Positions 1-6,883 are shown, numbered from the stretch's first letter. The stretch is DNA of 20,669 nucleotides from Methanothrix sp. (GCA_012798025.1 JAAZNX010000171.1:1-20669); one strand, 5' to 3'. Notes: generated by a model from the letters alone, not told the origin. Made by a program: numbers and translations.

Positions 1-44
1 ATGGTGATACGTATCAGTCCAGTCAATTAATTTGATTTAGATAA

Positions 45-76
45 AATCTGCTATTTTTGGAATCTGCTATTTTTGG
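45..76. repeat. 16-bp perfect tandem repeat (two copies)
   Basis: The unit AATCTGCTATTTTTGG occurs at 45-60 and again, without a gap and without mismatch, at 61-76. The bases after it (ATCTGG) look like the start of a third copy. It lies in AT-rich non-coding DNA about 110 bases before the putative yjbQ TATA box. A recent slippage duplication is the simplest explanation. No function is implied. Confidence 0.85.
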
Positions 77-185
77 ATCTGGTTGATGTATTGATATTTT
101 TTTAAGATATTACTTTGCAAATCCACCTTCAAATTTCGAAGTGAAATACTTTAGAATGAAATTCTCAATGACTTATACAGTAAAA

Positions 186-194
186 TTTATATAT
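186..194 (+). promoter_or_regulatory. TATA box of yjbQ
   Basis: TTTATATAT in an AT-rich stretch. Archaeal TATA boxes lie about 25 bases before the start of transcription, so transcription would begin near 215-217. That is exactly where the large inverted repeat begins, which would put the repeat at the 5' end of the mRNA. The position is inferred from spacing only. Confidence 0.5.
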
Positions 195-216
195 GATCAG
201 TGATAACTTTAGACTT

Positions 217-281
217 GGATCCGGGGTTATTCACGACTTTTAAAGTCATCCATCCCCTCAAGATGAAATAGACCCGGATCC
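217..281 (+). promoter_or_regulatory. Large stem-loop in the yjbQ leader
   Basis: GGATCCGGG at 217-225 pairs perfectly with CCCGGATCC at 273-281. Inside it, after a symmetric two-by-two internal loop, TATT (228-231) can pair with AATA (267-270). The interior holds a second perfect palindrome, GACTTT-T-AAAGTC (235-247). The element ends 14 bases before the yjbQ start. It could be a structured 5' leader, a protein-binding site, or a terminator for an unseen upstream transcript. No poly-T tract follows it, so a leader is favoured. It does not match a riboswitch that I recognise. Confidence 0.5.
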
Positions 282-295
282 TCCCATCGAGATTA

Positions 296-700
296 ATGTG
301 GACTATGATCGAGATCGATACGAGAAAACCCGTGGATGTTATCGATATCACAGCTCGTGTACAAGAGGCTCTGCAGGAGGGCAAGACGGAGAGCGGGATC
401 TGTTTGGTTTATACTCTCCATACCACAGCCGGATTGGCCGTTAATGAGGCAGACTCGGCTTTGATAAAGGATATTTCAAATCTTCTGGACCGAGTGGCAC
501 CTCAGGGGGCTGGATACCACCATGACCGTTCAGATGGCAATGCCCATGCCCACTTGAGGGCGACTTTGCTTGGAAATAGCGTTGTCATCCCAGTAGAACA
601 AAACAAGCTGATCCTGGGGACGTGGCAAAGAATTCTCTTCTTCGAATTCGATGGTCCCAGGCAGCGCAGGATCTTCGTCAAGGCAGTTCCAGGGGTTTGA
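296..700 (+). CDS. YjbQ/UPF0047 family protein
   Basis: A 134-residue protein, the usual length for this single-domain family of trimeric beta proteins. Visible family hallmarks are the HTTAGLAVNEAD segment near residues 42-53, the histidine-bearing GNAHAHLRATLLG segment at about 80-92, and the C-terminal LGTWQRILFFEFDGPR block with its final RRIFVKAV strand. Some members show a weak thiamine-phosphate synthase activity, but the physiological role is unsettled, so no symbol is given. The start at 296 is the first ATG; a second in-frame ATG at 305 would give a more family-typical MIEI start, and neither has a clear Shine-Dalgarno. The gene converges on ilvE with only three bases between the stops. 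A TATA box and large stem-loop precede it. Confidence 0.87.
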   Translation: MWTMIEIDTRKPVDVIDITARVQEALQEGKTESGICLVYTLHTTAGLAVNEADSALIKDISNLLDRVAPQGAGYHHDRSDGNAHAHLRATLLGNSVVIPVEQNKLILGTWQRILFFEFDGPRQRRIFVKAVPGV

Positions 701-703
701 CCA

Positions 704-1573
704 TCAATAAATCGGCCTTCCTGTTGTCTGAGTTAGCTCTCTGAAGGCTGCCATCAGGTCCCTGGTGATCGGTCCAGGCTTGCCCGACCCTATAATCCTG
801 CCGTCAACCTTTGTGATGGGCGCAACCTCTGCTGCAGTGCCAGTGACGAAGATTTCATCTGCTGTGTACAAATCGAACAGGCCCATATCCCGCTCTGCAA
901 GCTCATACCCTCTTGCTTTTGCCACCTCGATGACGGCTTCGCGAGTTATGCCCTTGAGGTTACTTATGGTGTGGGGCGTGTAGATCTTTTGATCTTTTAT
1001 GACGAAGATATTGTCGCCGCTGCCCTCAGAGATCCTCCCCTGGGGATCCAAGATTATGGCTTCGTTGCCTCCCTTGATGTTTGCCTCGATCTTGGCCAGG
1101 ATGTTGTTCAGATAGTTGAGGCTCTTGATGTTTGGAGGCAGAGCATCTGGCGAGTTGCGGCGGACTGCGACGCTGACTGCCGTCAGGCCGACCTCGTAGA
1201 GGCTTCCGTACATTGCACCCCACTCAATGGCAATGATGATGACAGTGGCCAGCTTGCATTTGTTTGGGTCCAGGCCCATATCTCCAAAACCTCTGGTGAC
1301 GATGGGACGGACGTAGGCATCCCGGAGGTTGTTCTTGCGCAGCGTTTCCAGGATGGCTTCTTCCATCTCCTCCCGGGTCATGGGAACACAAAGCATGATG
1401 GCCTGGGCTGAGTCAAAGAGCCTATTGACATGATCCCTCAGACGGAAGACGCGCCCTTCATAGGCCCTGATGCCCTCGAAGACCCCATCGCCGTAGAGAA
1501 ACCCGTGGTCGAAGACCGAAACAGTTGCTTTTTCAGCTGGAACAAACTCCCCATTAATGTAAATTAGATTCAT
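704..1573 (-). CDS. ilvE: Branched-chain amino acid aminotransferase
   Basis: A class IV PLP aminotransferase of 289 residues that transfers the amino group between glutamate and the keto acids of leucine, isoleucine and valine. Diagnostic features are the N-terminal [20 protein letters not shown] block (residues 21-40), the Schiff-base lysine at about 150 in [10 protein letters not shown], the [10 protein letters not shown] cofactor-binding segment, and [10 protein letters not shown] near the C-terminus. The family also holds D-amino acid and aminodeoxychorismate enzymes, but the FEGIRAYEG and KSLNYLNN signatures point to IlvE. The chosen ATG at 1573 puts [10 protein letters not shown] at the N-terminus as in homologues; ATGs at 1585 and 1624 would add 4 or 17 atypical residues. 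It stands alone, facing yjbQ. Confidence 0.9.
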   Translation of the reverse strand: MNLIYINGEFVPAEKATVSVFDHGFLYGDGVFEGIRAYEGRVFRLRDHVNRLFDSAQAIMLCVPMTREEMEEAILETLRKNNLRDAYVRPIVTRGFGDMGLDPNKCKLATVIIIAIEWGAMYGSLYEVGLTAVSVAVRRNSPDALPPNIKSLNYLNNILAKIEANIKGGNEAIILDPQGRISEGSGDNIFVIKDQKIYTPHTISNLKGITREAVIEVAKARGYELAERDMGLFDLYTADEIFVTGTAAEVAPITKVDGRIIGSGKPGPITRDLMAAFRELTQTTGRPIY

Positions 1574-1658
1574 ACTGCATCTCATCTTCGCACAATTGCC
1601 AAGAATAAATGCGTTTTGGCCCACTCAGATACAGGTAAAACGGCATTTTTAGGCCGAA

Positions 1659-1859
1659 ATGCGCGACGATGTCAGGCAGGTGAGCCTGCTGCCCGGTGAG
1701 ATCGCTGGAGTGGCTTGAATGGCCGCCGCCCAGAAGCTCATGGAGCGAGCACGCGCGGCCAACATAGCCGATCAGGTCCGCGAGGCTGCGCAGGAGTCCG
1801 ATTATTCCTACAGGTTGGCAGGTGGACAATTTTATCCTGCCACTATTGAGCAATTTTAG
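1659..1859 (+). pseudogene. Possible decayed coding fragment with an in-frame stop
   Basis: One frame reads as 19 codons from ATG 1659, a TGA at 1716-1718, then directly ATG 1719 and 46 codons to TAG 1857-1859. The codons look like those of neighbouring genes, with many G/C third positions (GAG, CTG, GCC, CAG, ATC). The second part, starting AAAQKLMERARAANIAD, resembles an amphipathic helical segment followed by RLAGGQFYPATIEQF. It may be the tail of a lost gene with one nonsense change, or two tiny overlapping genes. I do not recognise a family. Opposite-strand frames here look less protein-like. Confidence 0.3.
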
Positions 1860-2183
1860 ACCGCCAGTGACACTCCCTTCGGGCGGATATCATTTCCGTG
1901 ATATGATACCATCTCATGCGTCTCCGGTTAAGCCCACCATTCTTGTCCTTCCATGAGATCGATGCATGAATCAGTGCGACCTTCAGCCCTTCGCTTTGCA
2001 TATCATCGATACTGTACCCTATCATTTAAATATTATCCTAACAGTATGAGCTTTACGAGCTACTAACCAAAGCTCTGGAAACGGATCCTCCGCTAGAAGA
2101 AAGTCCAAAAACTCGTCGGCAAAATCAACAATGGATTTGACTACTGATTTTTTCCCATTATCCTCACCCTATCGACCCATACG
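1860..2183. other. Non-coding stretch before the feo operon
   Basis: About 320 bases without a convincing gene. A 60-codon leftward frame at 1843-2025 (starting MIGYSIDDMQSEGLK) has no Shine-Dalgarno and an arginine-rich end unlike the neighbours; I do not accept it as a gene. The run TTTAAATATTATCC near 2024-2037 is AT-rich and could serve as a promoter element, but nothing clearly starts from it. Confidence 0.4.
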
Positions 2184-2197
2184 TTAGGCTTGCCAAA
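2184..2197. promoter_or_regulatory. DtxR-type operator of the feo operon
   Basis: TTAGGC-TT-GCCAAA is an inverted repeat with one mismatch in six base pairs per arm and a two-base centre. It matches the TTAGGC-NN-GCCTAA pattern known for metal-dependent DtxR/MntR/IdeR repressors. Further half-site-like CCTAAC words lie at about 2203-2208 and 2234-2239, the last one beside the TATA box. The regulator encoded at 5336-5842 is the obvious candidate to bind here and shut off iron uptake when metal is replete. Binding is inferred. Confidence 0.6.
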
Positions 2198-2243
2198 TAT
2201 TTCCTAACTCAGTTCGGATCACTGATTTATCGACCTAACAGCC

Positions 2244-2251
2244 TTTTAAAA
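2244..2251 (+). promoter_or_regulatory. TATA box of the feo operon
   Basis: TTTTAAAA, with a predicted transcript start about 25 bases on, near 2270-2275. This places the GTG at 2267 upstream of or at the transcript start and favours the ATG at 2282 as the first codon of feoA. The half-site-like CCTAAC at 2234-2239 sits just before the box, where a repressor would block TBP or TFB binding. Confidence 0.5.
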
Positions 2252-2281
2252 CGCAAAATCTCAGAGGTGGTTAGCAGCACA

Positions 2282-2524
2282 ATGTCGATCTTGAAACGTC
2301 TGGATGAGCTGGTGCCGGGCCAAGGGGGGCGCATAGCCTCGATCTCTCCTTGCGGCAATCTGCGTCGCAGGCTGATGGAAATGGGCCTGGTGATTGGATC
2401 GGAGCTAATGGTGATCAGGGTTGCGCCTGCAGGAGACCCTGTGGAGGTCCTCCTGAGAGGCTACAGCTTGGCCTTGAGAAAGAATGAGGCAAAACAGTTG
2501 ATTCTTGAGGTTGATGCAGCTTGA
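2282..2524 (+). CDS. feoA: FeoA ferrous iron transport accessory protein (first copy)
   Basis: An 80-residue SH3-like FeoA protein, a small cytoplasmic partner of the FeoB ferrous iron transporter. The core RRRLMEMGLVIGSELMVIRVAPAGDP and the following VEVLLRGYSLALRKNEA block are the family signature, and the length is typical. The ATG at 2282 is chosen because the TATA box at 2244-2251 predicts transcription starting near 2272; an in-frame GTG at 2267 would add MVSST. A GAGGTGG run at 2264-2270 lies somewhat far from the ATG. The stop overlaps the start of the second FeoA gene (TTGA), so translation is probably coupled. It is the first gene of the operon and lies behind the DtxR-type operator. 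Confidence 0.88.
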   Translation: MSILKRLDELVPGQGGRIASISPCGNLRRRLMEMGLVIGSELMVIRVAPAGDPVEVLLRGYSLALRKNEAKQLILEVDAA

Positions 2525-2781
2525 ATAGCAGTGGTTCGGTATCAGGTGGCTGCCTGCCCCTGGCCTTCCTTCCTGAGGGCACAGAGGGCATAGTACTTGA
2601 GGTGCAGGGCGGGCAGGGTGTTACAAGACATCTTGAGGATATGGGTTTCTCATCACATGCAAGGGTGAAAGTCCTGAAGTCCTGCCCGCCTGGAGCCATG
2701 CTTGTGATGGTTAAGGATTCGAGGATTGCACTGGGAAGGGGCATGGCCATGAAGATACTTGTTAAAAACATTGAGGAGTAA
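2521..2781 (+). CDS. FeoA-domain protein (second copy)
   Basis: An 86-residue FeoA-like protein that begins with a TTG overlapping the stop of the first feoA (TTGA) and ends TAATG, sharing one base with the GTPase gene. The segment TRHLEDMGFSSHARVKVLKSCPPGAMLVMVKDSRIALGRGMAMKI follows the FeoA pattern (…L.xMGF…V.V…PxG…V.V.DsriALG.g.A.kI). It differs strongly from the first copy, and has the DSRIALGRGMA form found in FeoA domains of many anaerobes. Paired FeoA proteins are common beside FeoB, and the two may bind different parts of it. TTG is inferred from the overlap and a GAGG a few bases upstream. Confidence 0.85.
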   Translation: MNSSGSVSGGCLPLAFLPEGTEGIVLEVQGGQGVTRHLEDMGFSSHARVKVLKSCPPGAMLVMVKDSRIALGRGMAMKILVKNIEE

Positions 2782-3515
2782 TGATTCGAGCAGCATTGAT
2801 CGGCAATCCGAATGTCGGAAAAACTGAGATCTTCAACCGCCTGACTGGGCTATCCCAGAATGTGGGCAACTTTCCCGGCGTAACGGTTGAGAAGAAGGCA
2901 GGAAGGCTGGTTCATAGGGAACAGGAGATTGAGGTTGTGGACCTGCCCGGCACCTACAGCCTCACAGCTCACGCCGTTGACGAGCTTGTGGCCAGGGACT
3001 ACATAGTTCTGGAGAGGCCGGACGTCATCGTGGACATAGTGGACGGGACCAACCTGGAGAGGAACCTTTACCTCACAATGCTCTTGCTTGAGATGGATGC
3101 CAACCTGGTTGTTGATTTGAACAGATGGGATATGGTGGCGGCCAGAGGGACGAAGATAGACGTGGAGAAGCTCTCAGAGCTATTAGGCTGTCCTGTGGTG
3201 CCGACGGTTGCAATCACAGGCAAGGGCTTGGAAGATCTAAAAAATTCGATAGTTGATATTGCAGGGAAAAAGGCCGCAAGAGGCCGGAGAGCAGCTCAAA
3301 ACTACGGGAACGACCTTGAGCAGCTGATAAGCAAAGTTGAAGAGATAATCAAGGAGATCCCGGAGCTTACGTCGAAATATCCAGAGAGATGGCTGGCCAT
3401 AAAGATGCTGGAGGGAGATGAGAGTGTCATGGAGCAGGCGAGAGCCAGCCTATCATCATCCCAATTAGCGAAGATACTCTGCATAATTGAAGCCGGAGAG
3501 GCGGCAATAAAATGA
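2781..3515 (+). CDS. feoB: FeoB GTPase-domain protein (split FeoB, N-terminal half)
   Basis: A 244-residue protein equal to the cytosolic G domain plus helical GDI-like region of FeoB, without membrane segments. Visible are the P-loop GNPNVGKT (residues 8-15), the switch-I region around FPGVTVEKKAG (31-41), DLPGTYSL (54-61), and the guanine-specificity motif NRWD (114-117), where most FeoB proteins have NMMD or NMxD. Residues from about 165 onward form the charged helical region. In most organisms FeoB is one chain of roughly 650-770 residues; here the chain stops at the linker and the membrane part begins in another frame through an ATGA overlap. The two lengths sum to 678, so nothing appears lost. 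The G domain probably docks on the membrane protein and gates iron passage. Confidence 0.88.
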   Translation: MIRAALIGNPNVGKTEIFNRLTGLSQNVGNFPGVTVEKKAGRLVHREQEIEVVDLPGTYSLTAHAVDELVARDYIVLERPDVIVDIVDGTNLERNLYLTMLLLEMDANLVVDLNRWDMVAARGTKIDVEKLSELLGCPVVPTVAITGKGLEDLKNSIVDIAGKKAARGRRAAQNYGNDLEQLISKVEEIIKEIPELTSKYPERWLAIKMLEGDESVMEQARASLSSSQLAKILCIIEAGEAAIK

Positions 3516-4816
3516 GCGAATACGCTGAAAATCTAAGGTCTGCCTTTGCACAGAGAAGATACGAGAGGATAGCATCGATAGTGGACTCTACCGTTATTAA
3601 GGGCAGGGGCGAGATCTTTACTTTGACGGATATGCTGGACCAGGTATTCTTGAATAAGCATCTGGGCATACCGATATTCCTGACAGTGCTCTGGACGATG
3701 TTCCAGTTCGCATTTGCCGTTTCAGAGCCGTTTGTGGTCATTATCGAGAAGATCTTTGAGATGCTCGGGGCCTGGTCTGGTCAGGCCATATCCGACCCCC
3801 ATCTGGCGTCCTTCGTCTCCTTGGGCATCTTCGGCGGCCTGGGATCGGTGCTGGTCTTCATCCCCCCGATCTTCGGCCTCTTTTTAGCGCTGTCCGTTCT
3901 GGAAGACAGCGGCTATATGGCCAGAGCTGCCTTTGTGATGGACAGGTTCATGTATCGCCTGGGCCTGCATGGCCGCTCGTTCATACCGCTGATGATCGGC
4001 TTTGGCTGCAATGTCCCCGCAATCATGGCAACACGCAGCATGGACAGCGAAAAGGACCGAATGATCACCATGCTGATCAATCCACTCATAAGCTGCAGCG
4101 CCAGGCTTCCGGTGTACGTGCTAATCGCAGGAGCGCTTTTTGGTGCGGCTTATGCTGGAACTGCGATCTTTGCAGTGTACGCTCTGGGAATCGTCTTGGC
4201 GGTTGCAACGGCCCTGATATTTCGAAGGACGCTCTTCAGAGGGGAGCCGTCGCCCTTCGTTTTGGAGCTGCCGCCCTATGCCGTGCCCGATGCCTCAAGC
4301 TCAATCCTTCACATGTGGTCTCGGGGCAGGATGTTCCTGAAAAAAGCGGGGACGATCATCTTCGGGATGACGATCATCGTCTGGTTCCTTTCGACACACC
4401 CATGGGAGGAAACATCAGGCGGCCAGGTCATAGCCGAATCCTACATCGCCTGGATAGGCCATGCCATCGAGCCGGTGTTCCAGCCCTTTGGGTGGGACTG
4501 GATGGCTGCTGTGGCGCTACTGTTCGGCCTGGTCGCAAAGGAGGTGGTCGTAGGCACCTATGGTGTTCTTCTCGGAGCCGAGGAGGCGGGCCTGGGAGAG
4601 GCACTTGTAAGCCAGGAGCTATTTACGCCGCTGACAGGCTTCGCATTCATGGCCTTCGTACTGATCTACGTGCCATGCGTTGCGACCATTGGCGCGATTG
4701 CAAAAGAGACGAACTCGTGGCGGTGGCCTGCCTTTGCGCTTGTTTACCAAACAGCGCTCGCCTTCATCGTCTCAGGCGTAATTATCGCAGCGGGCAGGCT
4801 TGTGGGCTTGAGCTAG
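3512..4816 (+). CDS. feoB: FeoB membrane-domain protein (split FeoB, C-terminal half)
   Basis: A 434-residue polytopic membrane protein corresponding to the FeoB permease. It begins with a soluble linker (RYERIASIVDSTVIKGRG…LTDMLDQVFLNKHLGIPIF) that in normal FeoB joins the G domain to the first membrane helix. Two gate (nucleoside-recognition) repeats follow, with the hallmarks EDSGYMARAAFVMDRFM, GFGCNVPAIMATR (the conserved Cys-Asn-Val-Pro), LINPLISCSARLPVY, GLVAKEVVVGTYG and YVPCVATIGAIAKE. The three cysteine motifs are those proposed to line the ferrous iron path. About ten hydrophobic segments are visible. It starts within the stop of the GTPase gene (ATGA) and likely works as a two-subunit ferrous iron importer with it and the FeoA pair. 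Confidence 0.9.
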   Translation: MSEYAENLRSAFAQRRYERIASIVDSTVIKGRGEIFTLTDMLDQVFLNKHLGIPIFLTVLWTMFQFAFAVSEPFVVIIEKIFEMLGAWSGQAISDPHLASFVSLGIFGGLGSVLVFIPPIFGLFLALSVLEDSGYMARAAFVMDRFMYRLGLHGRSFIPLMIGFGCNVPAIMATRSMDSEKDRMITMLINPLISCSARLPVYVLIAGALFGAAYAGTAIFAVYALGIVLAVATALIFRRTLFRGEPSPFVLELPPYAVPDASSSILHMWSRGRMFLKKAGTIIFGMTIIVWFLSTHPWEETSGGQVIAESYIAWIGHAIEPVFQPFGWDWMAAVALLFGLVAKEVVVGTYGVLLGAEEAGLGEALVSQELFTPLTGFAFMAFVLIYVPCVATIGAIAKETNSWRWPAFALVYQTALAFIVSGVIIAAGRLVGLS

Positions 4817-4827
4817 GAGCCGATATA

Positions 4828-5244
4828 ATGGACAAACTCAGCGTTAAAAATGGAAAATGGCTGGGCGCATACGCCTTCATCTTAGGAATAGGATACTGTG
4901 CAGCAGCCATTGTAGAGGCGGCTGGAAAGCCGGATATATTTCCCGGAGGCCTTTTGAGCATTGGCGTTCTTCTGGTGGTATCGGCAACCTACCTGATGGG
5001 AGTGAAGGGCCTCATAAGCGGCCGAAGAGATGGCATCTCCTTCCTCATGGGGGGACTTCTCCTCTCGGTCGCCGTCGGCGGGCTATATCTGCTGATGGCA
5101 GGAGCTGACTGGCTGATGTACCTCCTGGGAGAGGCTGAGGATTTCGCGTTGCTGTCCGAGATCTCTCCGGCGATAATCCTCCTGGTCATTGCGCTGCCTT
5201 TGGTGCCGACGATGAGGAGGCTGACCAGCAAAATGGCCTGGTAA
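4828..5244 (+). CDS. Small four-helix membrane protein of the feo operon
   Basis: A 138-residue protein I do not recognise. It has four hydrophobic segments (about residues 11-31, 39-58, 70-90 and 112-130), a short charged stretch between the last two, and a basic C-terminus (RRLTSKMAW). The ATG at 4828 is supported by AGGAG eight bases upstream, which overlaps the stop region of the FeoB membrane gene. A longer reading of this frame back into feoB is an artefact of overlap. Position, strand and spacing (11 bases) place it as the last gene of the feo operon, so a helper role in iron transport or FeoB assembly is possible, on context alone. It has no cysteine or histidine cluster that would suggest metal binding. 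Confidence 0.75.
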   Translation: MDKLSVKNGKWLGAYAFILGIGYCAAAIVEAAGKPDIFPGGLLSIGVLLVVSATYLMGVKGLISGRRDGISFLMGGLLLSVAVGGLYLLMAGADWLMYLLGEAEDFALLSEISPAIILLVIALPLVPTMRRLTSKMAW

Positions 5245-5335
5245 CGACATAGCCAGCAAATGGTGCCAGCCCTGCAAAGAATGAAATCATAGGAACTGTA
5301 GATTTTAATCTCAAACGGATTTATTTAGAACTGAT

Positions 5336-5842
5336 ATGAAGGGCAATCTATCCAGAAAGGCAGAGGACTACCTTGAGGCCATCTACGTCATCTCCCAGGA
5401 GAAGGGAGTTGTCAGGATCAGGGATATATGCAAGCAGCTGGGGACCAAGCCACCGACAGTTGTGGAGATGGTCAAGAAGCTGAACGATCAGGGCTATCTT
5501 GTCTATAAGAAAAACGAAGGGGTATCTCTCACCGCAGAAGGCGAGGAGATCGGAAGAGTCATCGAGGACAGACACAGCACGATATTTGCATTCCTGAAGT
5601 TCATCGGGGTTCCAGAAAAGATAGCCGATGAAGATGCCTGCGTGATCGAGCATGAGCTCCACCCAAAGACCGTAGAGCAGATCAAGAGCCTGGTGAGCTT
5701 CATACAGACCGCCCCCGATCGTCCCCAGTGGCTGGACCACTTTGCTATCTACTGCGACCTGGGAAAGCATCCCTGCAAAAAGGATGAAATACCGAATAAA
5801 CTCATGGGAGCAACGGGAAAGGAATGGACGAGCGGAGAATGA
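5336..5842 (+). CDS. DtxR/MntR-family metal-dependent transcriptional repressor
   Basis: A 168-residue regulator with an N-terminal winged helix (residues 1-70; recognition helix around TKPPTVVEMVKKLNDQGYL) and a metal-binding dimerisation domain (70-145). It lacks the third, SH3-like domain, as do MntR proteins. Metal-site residues line up well with DtxR: H80, C102, E105 and H106 (in ACVIEHELHP). The residue matching DtxR Met10 is Asp11 in AEDYLEAIY, as in MntR. The site is therefore a mix of iron-type and manganese-type features, and the physiological metal cannot be assigned. TTTTAA at 5303-5308 could be the promoter of a nearly leaderless mRNA. It is followed four bases on by a CDF exporter and lies after the feo operon, whose promoter has a matching operator. 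Confidence 0.9.
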   Translation: MKGNLSRKAEDYLEAIYVISQEKGVVRIRDICKQLGTKPPTVVEMVKKLNDQGYLVYKKNEGVSLTAEGEEIGRVIEDRHSTIFAFLKFIGVPEKIADEDACVIEHELHPKTVEQIKSLVSFIQTAPDRPQWLDHFAIYCDLGKHPCKKDEIPNKLMGATGKEWTSGE

Positions 5843-5846
5843 TTCC

Positions 5847-6800
5847 ATGATGCAGCATCCCTCCAAGTCGATTGAGTCCCGCTTCCTGATATCCATTGCT
5901 CTCACCTGCTCCATATTCATCATTGAGCTGGTAGGTGGGTGGTGGACGGGAAGCCTAGCCCTGCAGTCCGATGCAGCTCACGTCTTCCTGGATGTCTTCG
6001 CCCTGGTCCTGAGCTATGCTGCCCTTCACATGTCCTCGCTTCCGGCTGACGAGAATCATACTTTTGGATACCACCGCCTCGAGGTCTTTGCATCGCTGAT
6101 CAACGGGATAACGCTGGCAATAATATCTGCGGGCATCTTCTGGGAGGCGTACCGTCGTCTCGTCTCGCCCCAGCCAGTCATGGGCATTGAACTCTTGGCC
6201 ATCGCGGTGCTCGGACTGGTCGGAAATCTGGTGGTAGCATTCATCCTTGGCGGACATCACCAGGCAGACCGTCAAAGCAACCAACATCACGACAATCATG
6301 GCCATCATCATGCTGAGCTGGAGGATGCAAATGTACAGAGCGCCATGTTCCATGTCCTCGGGGATGCAGTGTCATCTCTGGGCGTAATCACGGCGGCGAT
6401 TGTGATCTGGCAGACAGGCTGGATGCTTGCCGATCCTCTGGCAGGATTGCTGATAGGAATGATCATCATCACTGGATCCTGGAAAGTGATAAAGTCAGCT
6501 GCACAGATCATGATGGAAGGTACACCGGCCTGCATCAACCTGCGGGAGGTAGAAGAGCATATGCTTAGCTCACCAGGCGTGGCCGATGTGCATGATCTTC
6601 ATATCTGGAACCTCTGCTCTCACAACGCGATCCTCAGTGCCCATGTGGTGACGGATGACGAGGGTTGGAACTCCTGGTCAAAAGTCATGAGAGATTTAAA
6701 GTCCCGGCTCAAAGATGAATTTGGAATCGAGCATACTACTCTGCAGATGGAGCACGAGTGCTGCGAGAAGGATTCGATATGCAGAACCATTAAGCCTTGA
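5847..6800 (+). CDS. CDF-family zinc-type cation exporter
   Basis: A 317-residue cation diffusion facilitator (ZnT/CzcD type), a membrane antiporter that expels divalent metal in exchange for protons. Six membrane helices are followed by a cytoplasmic domain ending about residue 305. Metal-site residues are H45 and D49 in helix 2 (SDAAHVFLD) and H169 and D173 in helix 5 (FHVLGDAVSS). This His/Asp-His/Asp set is characteristic of zinc or cadmium transporters. The loop between helices 4 and 5 (about 137-155) is rich in histidine, another zinc feature. A Cys pair occurs near the C-terminus (ECCEKDSIC). The start at 5847 has GGAG nine bases upstream; ATG 5850 is next. It is probably co-transcribed with the DtxR-family gene, so expression may follow metal status. 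Confidence 0.9.
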   Translation: MMQHPSKSIESRFLISIALTCSIFIIELVGGWWTGSLALQSDAAHVFLDVFALVLSYAALHMSSLPADENHTFGYHRLEVFASLINGITLAIISAGIFWEAYRRLVSPQPVMGIELLAIAVLGLVGNLVVAFILGGHHQADRQSNQHHDNHGHHHAELEDANVQSAMFHVLGDAVSSLGVITAAIVIWQTGWMLADPLAGLLIGMIIITGSWKVIKSAAQIMMEGTPACINLREVEEHMLSSPGVADVHDLHIWNLCSHNAILSAHVVTDDEGWNSWSKVMRDLKSRLKDEFGIEHTTLQMEHECCEKDSICRTIKP

Positions 6801-6873
6801 CGAGCTCCCAATTAGGGTCGTTCTCTTTTCAAGTTCGCTATGAGCTGCTACAATCTTGCTTATCGGACCGGCA

Positions 6874-6883
6874 TTTATTTATA
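6874..6883 (+). promoter_or_regulatory. TATA box of the solute-binding protein gene
   Basis: TTTATTTATA, with a predicted transcript start near 6905 and a leader of about 50 bases that ends in a strong Shine-Dalgarno, GGAGG at 6944-6948. It lies about 75 bases beyond the CDF stop, which suggests that the next gene is transcribed on its own. Confidence 0.5.

Noticed and set aside
217..281. Thiamine pyrophosphate riboswitch in front of yjbQ
   Set aside because: The conserved CUGAGA-type core is not present in the stretch; only a simple long stem-loop is.
1650..1659. TTAGGCCGAA here and again at 11339-11348
   Set aside because: A shared 10-mer. The second copy is explained by the terminator hairpin and the first lacks the paired arm, so coincidence is likely.
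1843..2025. A 60-codon leftward frame starting MIGYSIDDMQSEG
   Set aside because: No Shine-Dalgarno, arginine-rich irregular end, and no family match. Treated as non-coding.
4315..4827. A rightward frame that extends the small membrane protein far back inside feoB
   Set aside because: It reads the FeoB gene out of frame and gives a basic, low-complexity product. The true start is ATG 4828 with AGGAG ahead.
5742..5846. A longer start for the first CDF exporter inside the DtxR gene
   Set aside because: The extra residues are the DtxR gene out of frame. ATG 5847 has a good Shine-Dalgarno and gives the family-typical N-terminus.
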